From Paralithodes platypus (lineage: Eukaryota; Arthropoda; Malacostraca; Decapoda; Lithodidae): a DNA stretch of 64,000 nucleotides. Each line of letters opens with the position of its first letter. The first letter of the stretch is position 1. The stretch covers positions 17,247,779-17,311,778 of the forward strand of contig CM064506.1 of the NCBI GenBank assembly GCA_032716605.1, given 5' to 3'. The translations under genes were made by a program, and so were the position numbers. The notes beneath the pieces were generated by a model. It worked only from the letters and a program-made list of their open reading frames with translations. It was not told the origin of the DNA and made no database searches. This document shows positions 52,095 through 63,505 of this stretch, one piece after another.

Positions 52095-53470
52095 ATTTTA
52101 TATAATATTATATGATACAGTATAATGCATAAAATTTAATTTGTGTACAGTGGAGCCCCCATACTAGCTGCTAATCAGTTCCGCAGAAATAGAGCTAGGA
52201 TTGAAACAGCCAAGATCGGGGCACTGTTCTTATGGGGAAAATTCAATCGGTTCCGTGCTCATGCCAAAATTTGCGTCTTTTTCTATTTTTTGCCTATGAA
52301 AACATGTTTTATTGTACAGTACACAAATTTAATTTTATGCATTATACTGTATCATATAATACACCACATAATAAGTTTTTAATAACTAGAAAAAAAAGGC
52401 CCAATATCTAAACAATTACCGCACTTTTTCCCAGGGTTAGGCTATGAAAACATGTTTTTTGTCTAGGCTACATCAAGTAGCCTAGGCCTAAATCTTATGC
52501 ATTGTAAATAATAATGTAGACATGGCTAAATGACAGTCCTAACCATAAATACTGTAGATTGGGGTATTGTTTCTATCATGCGAAAATATTTAGGCCTAGC
52601 CTAGGCCTAGGTTCTAAATTCGTCCAGCCACCCCTCAAGTACCCATTTCGCCCCAAATACATCCAATAAATACATATTATGAGGAAAAGACGTATAAATA
52701 CGTATTATGAGAAGATTACTTACCACACAGATTTTATTATAAATCATTGTCATATTTAGCCTAGCCTAGGCATTTCAATCGCTTTCGTCCGACATGGACT
52801 GGTCTTTGCTCTATGTTTTGAGCATGAAATTCCTTCATTGCTACCACCAGGCCAACCATCCCTATCACTAGATGTACTAGAGGTTATAATAAACGCGAGA
52901 GATAAGGGGTTCAGGCACAAAAAGGCTTGCAAATGGTTGTTTTGTCAACACAGATACTAGCTAAACTGCAAGCGTTTGCTTAGTGATGACGTCATACAAA
53001 GATGGCGGCATCTTGCGCATTTGACGATCGGATCTCGGATTCACTCGTATTTCGTCTCTAAACGGCAAGCTACTGGCAGATTCTTTCGTTATGTTAAAAC
53101 AAAATTATTGTTTTTGTTTGTTTTCTAGTTTTATGTCGAGTTTTTTGTTATTTTTGCAATTTTTTCGGGTTTCGGCTGGGATTTTGATGCGAGAATTGAG
53201 GCTTTTGGCGCGAGAATTGAAATGGGGAATATTTGGTGTGTGGTGCGAGAATTGAATCAACGAAGACCGGTGTAGCGAAGATGGGGGCTCCACTGTACAA
53301 TAAAACATGTTTTCATAGGCAAAAAATAGAAAAAGACGCAAATTTTGGCATGAGCACGGAACCGATTGAATTAAACCATAAGAACAGTGCCCCGATCTTG
53401 GCTGTTTCAATCCTAGCTCTATTTCTGCGGAACCGATTAGCAGCTAGGATGGGGGCTCCACTCCATTGAT
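52095..53470. repeat. Compound inverted-repeat locus (pogo/Tigger-like ends)
   Basis: 52148-52323 (CAGTGGAGCCCCCATACTAG onward) is the inverse of 53296-53468. Between them 53295-52645 is the 24350-type element read backwards, followed by the 40511-type sequence (52640-52380, also backwards). A further AT-rich inverted pair flanks the left arm (52097-52147 and 52322-52372). Relative to 40511-40985, only the inner segment is reversed, as expected for inversion between the arms. No coding sequence. Confidence 0.7.
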
Positions 53471-53509
53471 ACTAAATGTAGACCTATTAAGCCAACTCTA
53501 ATTATTTTT

Positions 53510-53700
53510 TATGGGTATTATATTGTAAAACTTGCAAAATAAACAGGCCCAAACTTGGACGAACACAGTAAAAAGATAAAAGAACTTATCAAAATCGCTA
53601 TGTGGAAACAATGTTTTAGCAAAATAATAATTTTTAATAAAAGAACACAATCCACCACATATGGTGTTCATTACTCATGAGCAAGTTAATCAATTTTGCA
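53510..53700 (+). repeat. Distal part of the 40511-type element
   Basis: Direct match to 40790-40985 (atattgtaaaacttgcaaa, atcgctatgtggaaacaa, aacacaatccaccacat). Lies outside the right arm of the inverted-repeat locus. Confidence 0.7.
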
Positions 53701-54523
53701 TATCAGTACTATTGTAACTAAACCGTTGTGCTGAGGCCTGATTTGGATGTGTTATGCTGGCGTCACACAAGCAAGTTTATCAGCTTCATGTATTGGAGTC
53801 TTGAATATGCTACAAGTTAACATTTGGTTGATTTTTGCTGTTTATTCTTATATTGAATTGGATTGTAACGATTAGGAGCTGTAACATACAAAATAATCAT
53901 ATTAAAAGTGAAAACTGTCAGAGAGTCAACTCAATTTTAGTTACTTTTTTAACCTGACTGGTTTTGATACATCTGCCGCTACAATGCTCATGTGATATTG
54001 GCTTTGTAGCCTGTGCTGGGTTATTTACAAACAGTCAGAAAATGAATGTGTTTGGCAAATGTGTGTGTAAAGGAAGTGTCTATCTCTCAACTTGTCTGCC
54101 TCAATCTGTTTGTCTGTCTGTTCATCTCCCAATCTGTCTTCTATGTCTCTCACTCTGACTCTCTCAGTTTGTCTGTCTGTCTCTCATGTCTCAATCTGTT
54201 TTTCTATCTCTACATCTGTCCATCTATCTCTCGGCCGGAAAAAAATTGACACCTGATTGGGGTGAAACGTCTTGAAATATCCAAACTAATGGAACAAAAG
54301 AAGGAGAGGTCCAAAAAGATCGCCCTCGGATAAAATAGGGTTAAAGTCACCAACTACCCTGTAAATCACCAGTTAATATTCACAAACAATACTCACATGA
54401 TTTTCCAATAGGATTTGTCTTTAGTAACAAGTTTTTCTTTGCTGGTGGGAAATTGGCTTGGCTACCTATCTGTCCACATAGAAAAAAATATATATAATAT
54501 ATATAAAATATATATATATACTC
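53701..54523. other. Non-coding stretch with tgtctgtctc-rich tract
   Basis: 54085-54235 is rich in (T)CTGTCTGTC-like words. 54237-54360 has ccggaaaaaaattgacacc and caccctcgg-like unique sequence. An (AT)n-like stretch lies at 54487-54523. No gene seen. Confidence 0.6.
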
Positions 54524-54858
54524 AGGCCCAATCCCCACATTTCCTTTTTTTTTTTTTTGGGGGGGGGGACTCAAGACAGAGCAAAAACAGGGACAACAGG
54601 GACAACAGAAAACAACGAAAACACAAAAACAAATTCACACACATCTAGGTCATCCAGGAGAAGACCCAGAGACCAGGGTCACCAAGGTCCCTCCAGCACT
54701 CCTCCGGCCCCCGACCACCCGTAGAGGTTCCGATCTCGGCAGGCAGTCATGCAGCGAAGCCCTACCACCACACTTCCAGGCGCACCCTTCATATAAATCG
54801 TCTCCCCGGGCCAGGCGCCTGATGGACTATTATCTAATCCAACTTGCGCCCGACCCTT
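54524..54858 (-). mobile_element. SINE-like element with AT-rich tail, copy 2
   Basis: Inverted copy of 8246-8614: on the minus strand it starts ggtcgggcgcaagttgga at 54858 and ends gggattgggcctgagtata. The gccccaaaatgggg segment of copy 1 is replaced by a C/A homopolymer run (54547-54568). The tail is tatata instead of (ATAG)n. Confidence 0.85.
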
Positions 54859-54867
54859 TCCCCCAAA

Positions 54868-55095
54868 TGACCAAGTGTTCACTCATCTATTCACAAGCAT
54901 TCTTCATTCATTCCTGTTTATTACTACTTCTCTTGCCTGATCTATACTCATTCCTCTATCATCCAAAGCTTGTCTTACACAGTCTCTCCATCTCATTGGG
55001 GGTCTTCCCGCCCTTCTATCTCCCCTTGTATCTGACTCCCATATTCTCTTTGTAAGCCTTTCATCTTCCATTCGTTCAACATGACCATACCATAT
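54868..55095 (-). pseudogene. RTE-like LINE C-terminal fragment
   Basis: The minus strand reads YGHVERMEDERLTKRIWES, RRAGRPPMRWRDCVRQALDD and RGIDQAREVVINRNE, the end of an RTE-like RT distinct from LINE6. Truncated upstream by the (TA)n and the MITE at 55115. Confidence 0.75.
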
Positions 55096-55114
55096 ATATA
55101 GGCTACAGTATATA

Positions 55115-55580
55115 CAGTAAAACTCCTCCTATCCGGTGCTCTCAGATCCGGAAACCCAAGCGATCCAGACAGGTATTTCGATCCACTCATTTTTCAGCCA
55201 TCCAGACTTGTCTGGATGGCTTGGGAAAAATATAAGTCAATCCGGAAACGAACAAGACGAATAAAAGTTTCCACACATATTATTTACATCCAGTGTTAGA
55301 TATCCAGACTTGTATGTCAGCCATCCGGATTTGTCTGAATGGCTGAAACCTAAGTGGTTGTTTAAATTAGATATCCGGACTCATGTTTTAGCCATCCGGA
55401 TTTGTCTGGATGGCTGAAACCTAAGTCTGGTTGTTTAAGTTAGAAATCCGGACTCATGTTTCAGCCATCAGGATTTGTCTGGATGGCTGAATATATATCC
55501 GGACTTTTGGCAGATCCGGACTTTCAGCAGATCCAAACAGGGTTCTCCCCCAATTAGTCTGGATGGGCGAGGTTTTACTG
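55115..55580. mobile_element. pogo/Tigger-like MITE with TA duplication
   Basis: 466 bp from CAGTAAAACTCCTCCTATCC to the inverse end gggcgaggttttACTG, flanked by TA at 55113-55114 and 55581-55582. The interior has several imperfect repeats of atccggatttgtctggatgg-type sequence (55205, 55322, 55395, 55470), so it can form multiple hairpins. No transposase. Confidence 0.85.
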
Positions 55581-55589
55581 TATATATAT

Positions 55590-55735
55590 ATATTGCCAGA
55601 CAGCTTAATCCCTGAGGGGGTGGATATGAAAGAATTATCTCCATATGCCTGTCATCTGTAAGCCAGCGCCCCTCCTCCCACTCAACACCACTTTCACTCG
55701 TCAGTCTCTGAACTCCATTCTCCACCTCCCCATGT
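55590..55735 (-). pseudogene. LINE RT C-terminal fragment
   Basis: The minus strand reads EWEEGRWLTDDRHMEIILSY and PPPQGLSCLA, resembling the C-terminal tail of RTE-like LINEs (GxxW/RLT-D-R then PxxxG). The MITE at 55115-55580 lies just downstream, so this and 54868-55095 may be two parts of one LINE. Confidence 0.5.
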
Positions 55736-55954
55736 TAGATGCTCAGATATTACTAAGTTATTATAGCCAGATATGTTGTTTATTATGAAAACTTTGCATT
55801 AATATGATGCAGAGAATTAGCAGCTCCTTATATTTCCAATCATTCTTATATCAGCTGCTAAATAACTTAAGTTTATGGCGGTCCAAAAAATATATACATA
55901 TAAATAGAAAATATATAAATAAATAAATATATAATTATATATTATATATATACG

Positions 55955-56010
<56 letters not shown>

Positions 56011-56215
56011 GGAAATGGGAACGTTCCTGGGGAATCTCAACTTCATAATCCCCCTTATTTTTTTCAAATTTAAATGTTCAGTACCCATATCTTTTATTTA
56101 TTTAGTCTTAGGTTTTAGCGTTACTCATATATAAATCTACGGAATTTATATCCCTCAATAAATTAATATTTTCGTTTTTATTTACTTTTAGGTCACTGAT
56201 GATGGCATACACAAT
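55736..56215. other. Non-coding stretch with (AT)n
   Basis: AT-rich DNA, with (AT)n at about 55963-56008 ending in taccggaaatgggaacg. No gene seen. Confidence 0.6.
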
Positions 56216-56262
56216 ATGTCGAAACGTTTGATAATAATGGTAATAAAGATGTTGGTTGTTAC
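56191..56262 (+). ncRNA. Hammerhead-ribozyme-like core (candidate)
   Basis: CTGATGA (56196-56202) is followed by a six-pair stem (ggcata / tatgtc, one G-U pair) with loop cacaa, then GAAAC at 56221-56225. This is the core-stem II-GAAA layout of hammerhead ribozymes, which occur in Penelope-like elements and retrozymes. A downstream acgtc (56261) could give a three-pair stem III and a GTC cleavage triplet, but I could not find a good stem I. It may be a decayed copy or chance. Confidence 0.3.
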
Positions 56263-56294
56263 GTCCATCATCATTCTTTTCCTCCTCATATATA

Positions 56295-57035
56295 TATATT
56301 ATATCTATCTATCTATTGCCCGACGTCGTGATCCCCGAAGGGGTGGCCACGAACGAACCGCCCCATGCACCTCTGTCCCCAGTCAGTCAACACCCCTCCC
56401 CCCAACCAGCACCGCCTTCGTTCATGTACTTCCTCACTCCATCCCTCCACCTCTCATTCGGTCTACCTCTCCCTCTCTGTCCCTTCACCTCGCTCTCGTA
56501 CACCCTCTTAGTCATTCTCTCGCGTTCCATATGGCCGAACCATCTCAAGTTGTTCCTTTTCACACTTTCCAGCACATCTACCTCCACACCACACCACCTT
56601 CTTACTTCCTCATTAGTCTGTCTATCCCTCCATGTAACTCCGCACGCACTCCTTAAGTAATTCATTTCCACTGCTCTCACTCTTGGTCTGAGTCTCTCAA
56701 CCAACGTCCATGCTTCGCTTCCGTAAGTCAGTGTCGGGATTACCACACTGTCATGCAAGGACTTCTTCACTTCCATACTGACCACCCTATTTCTTGTTAC
56801 TGCTTTTAGAGTTCCTACAACCCTCTCCCGCACTTCTTCATCCATAGTCCCATCTTTACTCAACACACTGCCCAGATACTTAAAAGAGTTGACAATCTCC
56901 ATAGCCTCACCGTTCAGCTTCACCTCACACTCTGTGACTTCACCCCTTTCGAAGACCATAGCCTTGCTCTTCCCCGCATTTACCTTCAAATTCCGTTTTT
57001 CGCACACTGTTCCAAACTCATTTACCAGACCCTGC
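56295..57035 (-). pseudogene. LINE6-family fragment, 3' end
   Basis: From the (TATC)n tail at 56295 inverted through a frame of about 220 codons: LQGLVNEFGTVCEKRNLKVN, SFKYLGSVLSKDG, LTYGSEAWTL, GRGRPNERWRDG. Very similar to LINE6 50390-51150 except small in-frame deletions (VQQGKR and MES missing). 5'-truncated just after the FADD motif. Confidence 0.88.
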
Positions 57036-57064
57036 AATATATATATATTATATAAATAGTACAT

Positions 57065-57860
57065 TATAGTAATGACAATGGTGCTTATTCATAGTAATTA
57101 TAAGGAGAGTAAACAACTTTGATTCAGTGGCATACAGTCATTAGCATTGTTTACATTAAGCATATTGTTGCAGTCCTGAACTAGAGCCAGTGTCACACTA
57201 GCTCATTTTCCAGCAATTTTTGATGAGCAAGATTTTTCTTGAATGTTGAGGCTCTTTCACATCAGAATCATAAACTAAACTGAAGGTAGATTATGCTAAG
57301 TGGCTGATATATGATACAACTTAAATTTTCAAGATATCAGAGTATAATTGCCTGAAACAATTGACAGAATAGAGCTCTTGTTACACTGCCTTAAGGATTG
57401 TTAATGAGAAAAGTGTGTGAGGCAGTGAATCAGGTTCATATAGTTCAGACTGTACCATATCAACCTGATGCTATTCACCGAGTTGTGTTTAGCTTAGGAC
57501 CAAGAAAGGGGTGCTACTTTTTGTTTTGCATTACTCCCTGAATGCACTCTTTACCATTTTAATATTTGTTTTTATATTTATATGTATAGTCTTACATTGG
57601 TTAAATATTATTGAACATGAGTTCAGTCTAAGTTACTTTTGTTATTAGCATTAGGTTACTTTTATAAGTCTATGATAAAACAAGCTTTAACATAAAGAAC
57701 ATGATAAACTATTGACTATTGCCTCTCTTTATTTCCTGTATATATATATACTGTATCATAGACTACAGTAAATCTGGACTTGACACAAAAATGGAACTTT
57801 GCAGTAAGGGACCCAAAATCGGAAAACTAACCCTCAAGTTTGAACCTCGAAACCGCAAAA
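57065..57860. other. Non-coding stretch
   Basis: AT-rich, no repeats or genes recognised apart from short tatata runs. Ends at the left edge of DIRS copy B. Confidence 0.6.
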
Positions 57861-58799
57861 ATTGGGAGGTTTGACGTACCTCCCAACCTACCAAATAGGA
57901 AAACCTACTATTTGGTAGTAGTCTTGGAAAATCCAACGTCAAGGCTATTAACCTAATTGCAATGACGACTTGTCTATTTTGACTGCTATGTCGTCATTCC
58001 AACCGCGGTTAAAAAGAAAACGTCTGGAGTCTACTCCTTATCTTGCTCTAGGAGACGTTGTACATTAACCAAAACTACCACCGAAGGTGAAAAAAGCATA
58101 GAAGAGAAGAAAAAGGGGTTTACCTTAGTTACCGCTTAAGGCCCATCCCGTGTTCCGTCATGTGCAGATCCCTGTCGAACGTGCGCATGAGCGACCCTCT
58201 CTTGTCATCACATCTCACGTCAGCAGAAGAACGCGGATGGGCAGGGGTCCGGCGTGAGGGAGGGTATTATGTACGTTGGATTTTCCAAGACTACTACCAA
58301 ATAGTAGGTTTTCCTATTTGGTAGGTTGGGAGGTACGTCAAACCTCCCAATTTGTTAGTAGTCTTGGCAAATCCAACGTCAAGGCTGCATAACAAATAGG
58401 AGGAGGACATCCAAGCCCAACCTACCAAAAAAACCAATGCATAAAACAAAATTATGAATGACAAAGACACAATTTAAACAAGAGAGTTTAATAAAAGAGT
58501 GAAAAACTGAGGAGTAGCTAAAAAGAACAGTTTTAACACATGCCCGTCATTCATAGTAATGCAAAAACATAGACTTGTCTGAAACCAAAAAGGTACTGTA
58601 CCCAAAATCCCTTTTCTTCAAAAAACAACAAACACACTGAACACAAGAACAAAACACAAATTTCAATGTGGCAAACACACTTATGTACTGGAACAATACA
58701 TAATCCCAAACTTGCAATCCAGTGTTGCAAACCCGTACACCCCCCCCCCCCCCCCCTTTGTCAAATAAAACAAAGGAAAAGAACGAGGGACAAGGGGGG

Positions 58800-60030
58800 A
58801 AGACCAGAGATCTTCGCCAGAGCACCAGGAAACACGACCCCCGAGAGCAATCACCGGCCGAGGGGGTCGAACACTGGACACGGAGAGGTAGGAGGAGATG
58901 AAGGAATTGATAGAAGACCACAAAACTGCTGAGGCGATGGCAGGTAAGGATCGACGTGACAGGAACCGGAAGGAGGCAGCAAAGGTCCTGACATCGTGCG
59001 CAGAACCCCTACAAACAGGTTGACGGGCACGAACAAACGTGGCGGCCCATCTGCACCTGCGAGAGCCTCCCACCTGTCCGAGGAGACACCCACACAGCAG
59101 TACCCGAAGGCGGCGCCACAGACGCAACAGAGGAGTGCAAGGCTGACACCGGGCACAACACATGGCGAGGATGCCCACGCCGTAAAGCCTGGACGGCGAA
59201 AGGCTGGAAAACGGGGGCCTCCCTCCCATGCGTGGTAACAAAAGGAGGGGAGGAGGCGAACGAGACGCCATGCAAGGACGGGGAGAATCGCACGCAGTCC
59301 CGGGGCCGTGACAATGCCGCTAGGGCAGACACCCGAACCCCAGTGGCCAAAGCGACAAGGAAGAGTGGACGCCCGAGCAACGGAACCGGCGTAGCGGCTT
59401 GTATACGTGGGTGAAGCCAGAAGGACCAGAGCCCGCCCCAGATCCCACTGCGGAGGGACCTGGCGCGGAGGCGGTCGATCCCGGAAGGCAGCCGTCAGGA
59501 AGGAATCCAGCTCCTGTGGCGGAACGACCAGCCCAGCAACGGACCCAAAGACCCCCCGGACGGCAGACAAGGGGGTACGTATAGCGTCGACTTGAAAGTG
59601 ACGTGTACAGAAGAGGTGAAACAAGGAGCGTAGGACGAGGGAAGGAGAGCCAACTGGCAGGCGAGTGGCCTGTAGCCACCTAGTAAAAGACCTCCAGCGG
59701 GACCCGTAAGTCCCCCAAGGAGAAGACGGCCAGGAACGCTGCAGGAAGTCAGTCAGGGCCCGGCCGGGGACCGGGAGCCACCGTGCCTCATGAACAAGCA
59801 CGATGCGAAGGCCAACGAGGTCCGCAGGTCCCCAACCTAGCCCAAGTGGAAGCCGGAGACAGGTAGAGGGACCGGACTCGGGCACCACCGCGGCAACCGG
59901 GCGTACCAAGCCTGTGCCGGCCACAGAGGTGCGAGGAGCCAGACGCAGCCGTGGTACAGCCGCAGCCTCGCGAGGACTGGGCACATCAACAGCGCGTCTG
60001 GTGGCGGAAAGATGTATATCGACCGCCACC
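58800..60030 (-). pseudogene. DIRS copy B tyrosine recombinase, frameshifted
   Basis: The N-terminal SAM-like part (LTDFLQRSWPSSPWGTYGSR) lies in a long frame to about 59400. A shift then leads to FLVALATGVRVSALAALSRP (catalytic Arg) and HVLCPVSALHSSVASVAP, and another near 59035 to HDVRTFAASF (His and Arg) and LWSSINSFISSYL (Trp, Tyr). All tetrad residues survive, but two shifts break the frame. As in copy A, Ala follows RVS. Confidence 0.75.
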
Positions 60031-60148
60031 TGTACCAGGCTACCATGAAAGCGTCCGGACCCCCCCCCGGAGCGCGAGGCCGGAGGGAGAGGTCCAGAGG
60101 CAACTGGCGCGGCACCCCCGATGCGAACAAGGCGACCTCCGGAACACC

Positions 60149-61703
60149 TCAGGAAGCCGCGAGGTCGGCGAACACAGTCCGTTTCATCGCCCATTCTACA
60201 AGAACGCCCTGCCCTCTCGACAGGGCGGCCGCCCACAGGGTGGCAGGCCCGGGCAGGGAGGAGGCATGCAAGGAGAAGGGGTGTCGGTCCGCGAGGAAGA
60301 ACAACTCCACCGAGACCCCCAATAGAGTCAACGACCTGGAGGACCCCCGCATTAGGAAACAGTGGACAGCTTGTCTGAGTGTCCAACCCGAAGGCCACCG
60401 ACTTACCCCAAAGGGCCAGCGCGTGGTCCCGCAGGAGGAACAAAGGAACCAACAGTCCGAGGGCATAGACGGGTAAGTGGAGGGAGACCCACCCATCTGC
60501 CGGGAAGTGGACGTCCCAGGTTCGATCGGGAACCTCACCCAACCTCGCGCGACGTATCTGTGGCTACCCAGACCGTCGGCGGGGGGGCGGTCCAGGGCAC
60601 AGCCGCAGAGAGCGAGCCCCGAGCAACCCAGCGACCGAAGCATCTGCGAACGGTACGTGGGAGCGGCAGGAGCCGATCCATAGGGGCAACGGAAACACCG
60701 CGGTGCCCATGAGGAGGAGGCGGCATAGCCAGAGGCTCCCTAAGGGAAGGGGCAGAGCGGCCCAATGCAGCGAACCCACGAACGAGTCCCAGAGCCACCC
60801 CGGGAGGGAGACCGAGTGCAACACAGGGAAGACCTTCCACCGAAGGTGCACCGCGGCCGGCAGACCCCGGGTCACCGTAGCGCCGGACAAAACCCATGCG
60901 AGACCGACCCATGGCACGACACGCGACGGGGTCAAGCCTGACTTGGGAACATCGAAGGGGAACCCTAACCGTGCGATGTTGCGAACGACTGTGAGGGCGT
61001 CGCCAATGCACAGTCCTAGGGCTTCGGAAACTACCAACCAATAGGCCAAGGAAAACAGGATCTGGAGCCCGCTCCTGAGGAGAGGACCCAGAGCCTGCCC
61101 CACCAGTGCGGAGAAGATCCGCGGCGCGATGTGGAGACCGAAGGGAAGGCCGTCGAACAGGAACACACGATCGGAAGTCCGAACGGCCAAGAATCGCTGG
61201 AAGCGAGGATGGAGAGGAACGAGCCAAGACGCATCCTGGAGGGCCACCGACACTACCCACGACAGAGGGTGCAGGGCCAGGCGTACCAGGGGTACCGGCA
61301 GCATCCGAAACCGTGTGTGCACGATGTGCCCGTTGAGGGCCGACAGATCCACCACCGGTCGCATCGCGTCGCAGTTCGTCGACGGTACCAGAAAGACACG
61401 GGAGAGGAAAACCGGGTGACCGGCGGTCAACTCCCTCGACGCTACCCAGCTCGGGCATGGAAGTGAACACGTGGGCCACCTCTGAAGAGATGGGCCGGCG
61501 TCGGTGACAAGAGCGGAGTGGGGGTCTGGACGTCCACTTCCAGGTGAGACCCCTCCGCGCAACCCGCCGCCCCCAACGTCCCTCGCGGCCACCGAGGGGC
61601 GCAAGGGCGAAAACAACCCGAGGGAGCACCCGAGAGGAGGGGAGCGACCCGGTCGGCCAGGCGAGAAGGAGAACAAGGAGGCCGACCCAGAGAACCTACA
61701 CAT
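60149..61703 (-). pseudogene. DIRS copy B reverse transcriptase and RNase H, catalytic Asp lost
   Basis: The 379-codon frame from 61703 keeps the RT readable: FLSRVFLVPSTNCDAMRPVV, WVVSVALQDASWLVPLHP (motif A; Asp expected where Ala stands, Tyr where Ser stands), RTSDRVFLFDGLPFGLH, LFSLAYWLVVSEA (motif C; YLDDW expected) and SRVVPWVGLAWVLSG. RNase H continues in other frames: LRQAVHCFLMRGSSRS and LWAAALSRGQGVLVEW, with Ala for the usual Asp before ALSR. The long open frame with missing catalytic residues is unusual. The enzyme would normally make DIRS cDNA. Confidence 0.8.
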
Positions 61704-62396
61704 TGTGTTGACGTGGAGGTACCCCCGGTACGGGCCGTGCGGGCATGAGCGCCACGTTGACCTCCTCTACCCTCCCCAACCTCGTCGAAAAGGGCGGGCC
61801 ACCCCAACCCCAGGCCGTCGCGGGGCTGACCCCGTCGAAGGGCGGCCGGAAGTGGAAGGCCGGCCAGCCCCGACACGGCGGGGATGAAAGGGGCAAGAAC
61901 AGAAGTGCGAGGCGGAACCGACGCACTGGCCTGCAACGTCCCAGTCCTGCGCCCGTGCAAGGCGGCAGCACTTGCAGCAGCACCCCGAAGAGGACCGGCA
62001 GAAGGACGGGACTGAGAAGACCCCGCGCGCGACACAGCGCGTCGGTGCGTGACGTAAGCAGGGGCCGCAACGACACAGCGCGTCGTCGCGTGTCGGAAGC
62101 AGGGGCCGCCGACAGAGAAGCGTAGCATTCCCAAGCATCCTGCTAAAAAAAAAACGACGTATATAGCGCAGAGTACAACAAACCCTGACGAATATCCAAG
62201 GGGGCCGGCCGGCAAAACGAGAACCGTACCGTCGGGCGTTGCCGAGTTGCCGCGCACAAAACCGCCTTCAGATCGGGAACCAAAGACACCGCAAGCCGAA
62301 GGTGGATCCGCTGAACGCGGTCCAAACCCTCGCGAAGATCGCCTGGCGCAGACGCCTCGAAACGCCGCAGGTGGTGAACAGACGTCTGGAGGGAAC

Positions 62397-63500
62397 CTAA
62401 AGACAAGACAATAAGTCTGTCACCCTCTGTCGCAAGGGAAAAACCTCGGCGACAGAGGGCTGATCCGGGTGAGAGAAGAACGGGGTAGCAATAGAACAAA
62501 GTTCAAGAACGGGCGCGCTTATCCAGGACCAGAACGCGCCGTCCAACCCGCCGACAGACACAAGAGGAGGCAAAATCAGTGATGACTCCGGGGGAGGGAC
62601 TGAAGGAGAGCCGTCGACGGATCGGTGTGTGAAGTCGAAGGCCTCAGCAAACCAGGCCTCCAATGGGAGAGGGTGACCGAGCATGATGGCTAAGCCAGGC
62701 GTACCGGCGTCGCACAAACCTGTCCCATAGGAGGACAGACCCGTCAACACAGCCAGGGACTGAACAGCCGGAAGGATGTCAGGGCGGCTGAAGTCTGACC
62801 AGAGCGTAGGCCTGCAGAAGGGAGGGGGACCGTAGCAGGGGTAGGTAGGGTGAGGCGCTGAGGGTGAGTCACCGCCAAGAAGCGTGAGAAGAGGGAGTCT
62901 TGCATCGACTCCAAGCGCCCGTCGATGCGTGACACAACCCAGCCCTGCATAGCCGACAATCGATCCGAGAGAGGCGACCCCCCCCCCAAGATTGGTCGGC
63001 CCGCAGGGGCGAGCGTGAGCGGGAGCGAGACCCACGACACGAACCAGCAGCGTCGCGGCCCAAGGAAGGCGAGCGACGACGGTTGTGTCGCCGTTGAGGG
63101 ACTCGTCCCCGATCACCAACGGCCGAGGGTGAAACAGTACCATCCCCCTCTTCCAGCGACACGTCAGCTCCTGAGAAAGGGGACCCCGAAACCTCGCGAA
63201 ACCCCACCGAGGCAAGAAGAGGGGTACCCCCCCTGGCGAGACGGTAAGTGAAGGTCAGGAAGAGAAGAATGAGGAGGAGCAGGACGACGGGAGTGGGAAG
63301 GCTGGCCGGGTGAAAGGAGGCCAGAAGGAGCCGCAGGGGGAAACAGAGCAAGGATCCCCGGGGCTGAGATAACAGGGCGGCCCGACACCGAAGCGGAGGA
63401 GGGAGGGACCTCCACCGTGGGACGAGACCGTGAAGGAAGAATAGGCACTGAAGCAGGTGAAGTAGGAGAAGCAACGACATCCAGGCGGACCCTCCTGGAC
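62397..63500 (-). pseudogene. DIRS copy B gag-like region (C-terminal part)
   Basis: A 272-codon frame from 63215 includes ILPAVQSLAVLTGLSSYGTG, WFAEAFDFTHRSVDGSPSVP, WSWISAPVLELCSIA and RVTDLLSCL, nearly identical to copy A. An overlapping frame carries the SR-rich RGSRSRSRSPLRADQSWGG and SAMQGWVVSRIDGRLESMQD. The N-terminal Cys motif is missing because the element is truncated. Confidence 0.55.
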
Positions 63501-63505
63501 AGTAC

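Larger units (their letters stand above)
57861..63505 (-). mobile_element. DIRS-type YR retrotransposon, copy B (truncated)
   Basis: Starts with the same attgggaggtttgacgtacc and terminal/complementary region as copy A (57861-58400), then YR, RNase H/RT and gag-like regions in the same order on the minus strand. It ends abruptly near 63505, where copy A continues into its gag N-terminus. Compared with copy A it lacks the 27050 TTAA-element, has a longer C homopolymer (58739-58756) and retains about 115 bp near 59917-60030 that copy A lost. Confidence 0.88.
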
